NCBI RefSeq assembly: GCF_003399645.1
Contig: NZ_NBXD01000014.1
Location: forward strand, 1-64,000
Source: Subtercola boreus
GTDB taxonomy: Bacteria; Actinomycetota; Actinomycetes; Actinomycetales; Microbacteriaceae
DNA length: 64,000 bases
Direction of reading: 5' to 3'
Below the pieces are notes generated by a model. The model did no database searches. It was not told the DNA's origin and saw only the letters and a program-made list of their open reading frames with translations. Positions within the stretch are counted from its first letter, which is position 1. Each line of letters begins with the position of its first letter. This document shows positions 62,568 through 64,000 of the stretch, piece by piece. Both the position numbers and the translations under genes were made by a program.

Positions 62568-62605
62568 GGTGGCCTTCTCTCTGGGTCGAACAGTACGCCG
62601 GATTT

Positions 62606-62647
62606 GCGCAGAAGCACCCAAAACCTGCGGTTCGGGTGCTTCTGCGC
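62606..62647. repeat. Palindromic repeat element, copy 2
   Basis: Fourteen-nt perfect arms (GCGCAGAAGCACCC and GGGTGCTTCTGCGC) with an inner AACC/GGTT stem. The 38-nt core at 62608-62645 closely matches copy 1 at 42054-42091. It lies between the aldehyde dehydrogenase and DUF779 genes of one operon and could attenuate the second gene. Confidence 0.85.
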
Positions 62648-62705
62648 TGAGTGGGCGGGTGGTGCCGCGGCCGAGGGCACGCGGCACCACCCACGATTGG
62701 TGGGT

Positions 62706-64000
62706 TTAGAAGAAGCCGAGCGCGCTGTCGCTGTACGACACGAGGAGGTTCTTCGTCTGCTGGTAGTGGTCGAGCGCGAGCTTGTTGTTCTCGCGGCCGA
62801 TGCCCGAGCTCTTGTAGCCACCGAACGCGGCCCCGGCCGGGTAGGCATGGTAGTTGTTGATCCACACGCGACCGGCCTGGATGTCGCGGCCCGCCCGATA
62901 GGCGACGTTGCCGTTCCGTGACCAGACGCCGGCCCCGAGGCCGTAGAGCGTGTCGTTCGCAATGGAGATCGCGTCGTCGTAATCGTCGAAGCTCGTCACC
63001 GCGACGACCGGGCCGAAGATCTCCTCCTGGAAGATGCGCATCTTGTTGTGGCCCTCGAAGATGGTCGGCTGCACGTAGTAGCCCTCCGACAGGTCGCCGC
63101 CGAGGTCGGCGCGCTCGCCGCCGAGGCGCACCTTCGCGCCCTCCTGCTTGCCGATGTCCATGTAGCTGAGGATCTTCTCGAGCTGGTCGTTCGAGGCCTG
63201 CGCCCCGACCTGGGTGTCGGTGTCGAGCGGGTTGCCCTGCACGGCTTTCGCGGTGCGCGCCGTGACGGTGTCGAGGAACGAGTCGTAGATGGGCTTCTGG
63301 ATGAGCGCCCGGCTCGGGCACGTGCACACCTCACCCTGGTTGAAGGCGAAGAGCGTGAAGCCCTCCTGCGCCTTGTCATAGAACGCATCGTTCTCGTCTG
63401 CGACATCTTTGAAGAAGATGTTCGGGGACTTGCCGCCGAGCTCCAGCGTGACGGGGATGAGGTTCGCCGACGCGTACTGCGAGATGAGCCGGCCCGTGCT
63501 GGTTTCGCCGGTGAAGGCGATCTTGCGGATGCGCGGGCTCGACGCGAGCGGCTTGCCGGCTTCGACACCGAACCCGTTGACGACGTTGATCACCCCGGGC
63601 GGCAGGATGTCGCCGATGAGCTCCATCAGCACCAGGATCGACACCGGGGTCTGCTCCGCAGGCTTCAGCACCACCGTGTTGCCAGCGGCGATCGCGGGCG
63701 CGAGCTTCCACACCGCCATCAGGATGGGGAAGTTCCAGGGGATGATCTGCCCCACGACCCCGAGCGGCTCGTGGAACTGATACGCGACTGTGTCCTGGTC
63801 GATCTCGGCGTGGTCGCCGTCCTGCGCGCGGATCGCCGCGGCGAAGTAGCGGAAGTGGTCGGCGGCGAGCGGCAGGTCGGCGTTCAGCGGCTCGCGGATC
63901 GGCTTGCCGTTGTCCCAGGTCTCGGCGACAGCGAGCAGTTCGAGATTGGCGTCGATCACGTCGGCCATCTTGTTGAGCACGGCGGCTCGTTCTGCCGGCG
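62706..64000 (-). CDS. NAD-dependent aldehyde dehydrogenase, 5' end outside the window
   Basis: At least 431 residues; the N-terminus is cut off by the right edge. [20 protein letters not shown] and [11 protein letters not shown] bind NAD. The general base Glu lies in [13 protein letters not shown] and the nucleophile Cys in [48 protein letters not shown] and the closing ALGFF are those of the acetaldehyde/AldB-ExaC branch. With DUF779 after it, a role in alcohol or acetaldehyde oxidation is likely. Confidence 0.93.
   Translation of the reverse strand, partial: PAERAAVLNKMADVIDANLELLAVAETWDNGKPIREPLNADLPLAADHFRYFAAAIRAQDGDHAEIDQDTVAYQFHEPLGVVGQIIPWNFPILMAVWKLAPAIAAGNTVVLKPAEQTPVSILVLMELIGDILPPGVINVVNGFGVEAGKPLASSPRIRKIAFTGETSTGRLISQYASANLIPVTLELGGKSPNIFFKDVADENDAFYDKAQEGFTLFAFNQGEVCTCPSRALIQKPIYDSFLDTVTARTAKAVQGNPLDTDTQVGAQASNDQLEKILSYMDIGKQEGAKVRLGGERADLGGDLSEGYYVQPTIFEGHNKMRIFQEEIFGPVVAVTSFDDYDDAISIANDTLYGLGAGVWSRNGNVAYRAGRDIQAGRVWINNYHAYPAGAAFGGYKSSGIGRENNKLALDHYQQTKNLLVSYSDSALGFF

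Overview
The window is high-GC DNA with dense, mostly translationally coupled genes, frequent GTG starts and actinobacterial domain families (DUF2510, Excalibur, ScpA/ScpB beside a ParA, F420-type luciferase-like oxidoreductase, LigC with a stand-alone LigD-type polymerase). Codon and protein style suggest an actinobacterium of the Microbacteriaceae type. That assignment is inferred from the sequence, not from a search.

Region 1 (1-16046) is a housekeeping block. It opens with the 3' end of a 5S rRNA and a strong terminator. One long co-directional gene string follows: TPR-like protein, HAD phosphatase, a 57-residue conserved small protein, tlyA, nadK, recN, pyrG, Nudix hydrolase, xerD, then parA-like, scpA, scpB, rluB-type pseudouridine synthase, prephenate dehydrogenase, cmk and der. 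As far as I recall, the order matches the Mycobacterium tuberculosis Rv1691-Rv1713 neighbourhood, minus the two genes between recN and pyrG and plus tyrA.

Region 2 (16241-26317) is the most unusual part. It is a four-gene apparent operon: a three-helix membrane protein, a secreted and membrane-anchored VWA protein, a 1137-residue tubulin/FtsZ-like protein with recognisable T1 and T4 loops, and a 1115-residue two-helix membrane protein of unknown family. It looks like an undescribed membrane-associated cytomotive or sensing apparatus.

Region 3 (26380-44921) is accessory and metabolic. It has a MOSC protein, tRNA-Pro(GGG), a Fic protein behind a perfect palindrome, a DUF1524/Excalibur nuclease-like protein, a UvrA paralogue, a four-copy 19-bp tandem repeat, and a LigD-type polymerase with a LigC-type ligase that bracket a lytic transglycosylase, a DUF1905 protein and a LOG-type hydrolase. 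Oxidoreductases, a VOC protein, a Nudix protein and palindromic repeats follow.

Region 4 (45107-51265) is decaying. A secreted DUF4214 protein has a broken last repeat. A divergent epimerase/discoidin-like pair has lost both 5' ends at one junction near 48600. A GntR regulator beside a DUF1648 membrane protein has an internal deletion.

Region 5 (51266-64000) begins with a 2014-residue helicase carrying transglutaminase-like and restriction-nuclease-like domains, a candidate defence protein. Next come a coupled set of three single-helix exported proteins with a convergent multi-spanning membrane protein, a DUF4253 protein, a Phd/PIN toxin-antitoxin pair, and an aldehyde dehydrogenase/DUF779 operon that runs off the right edge.
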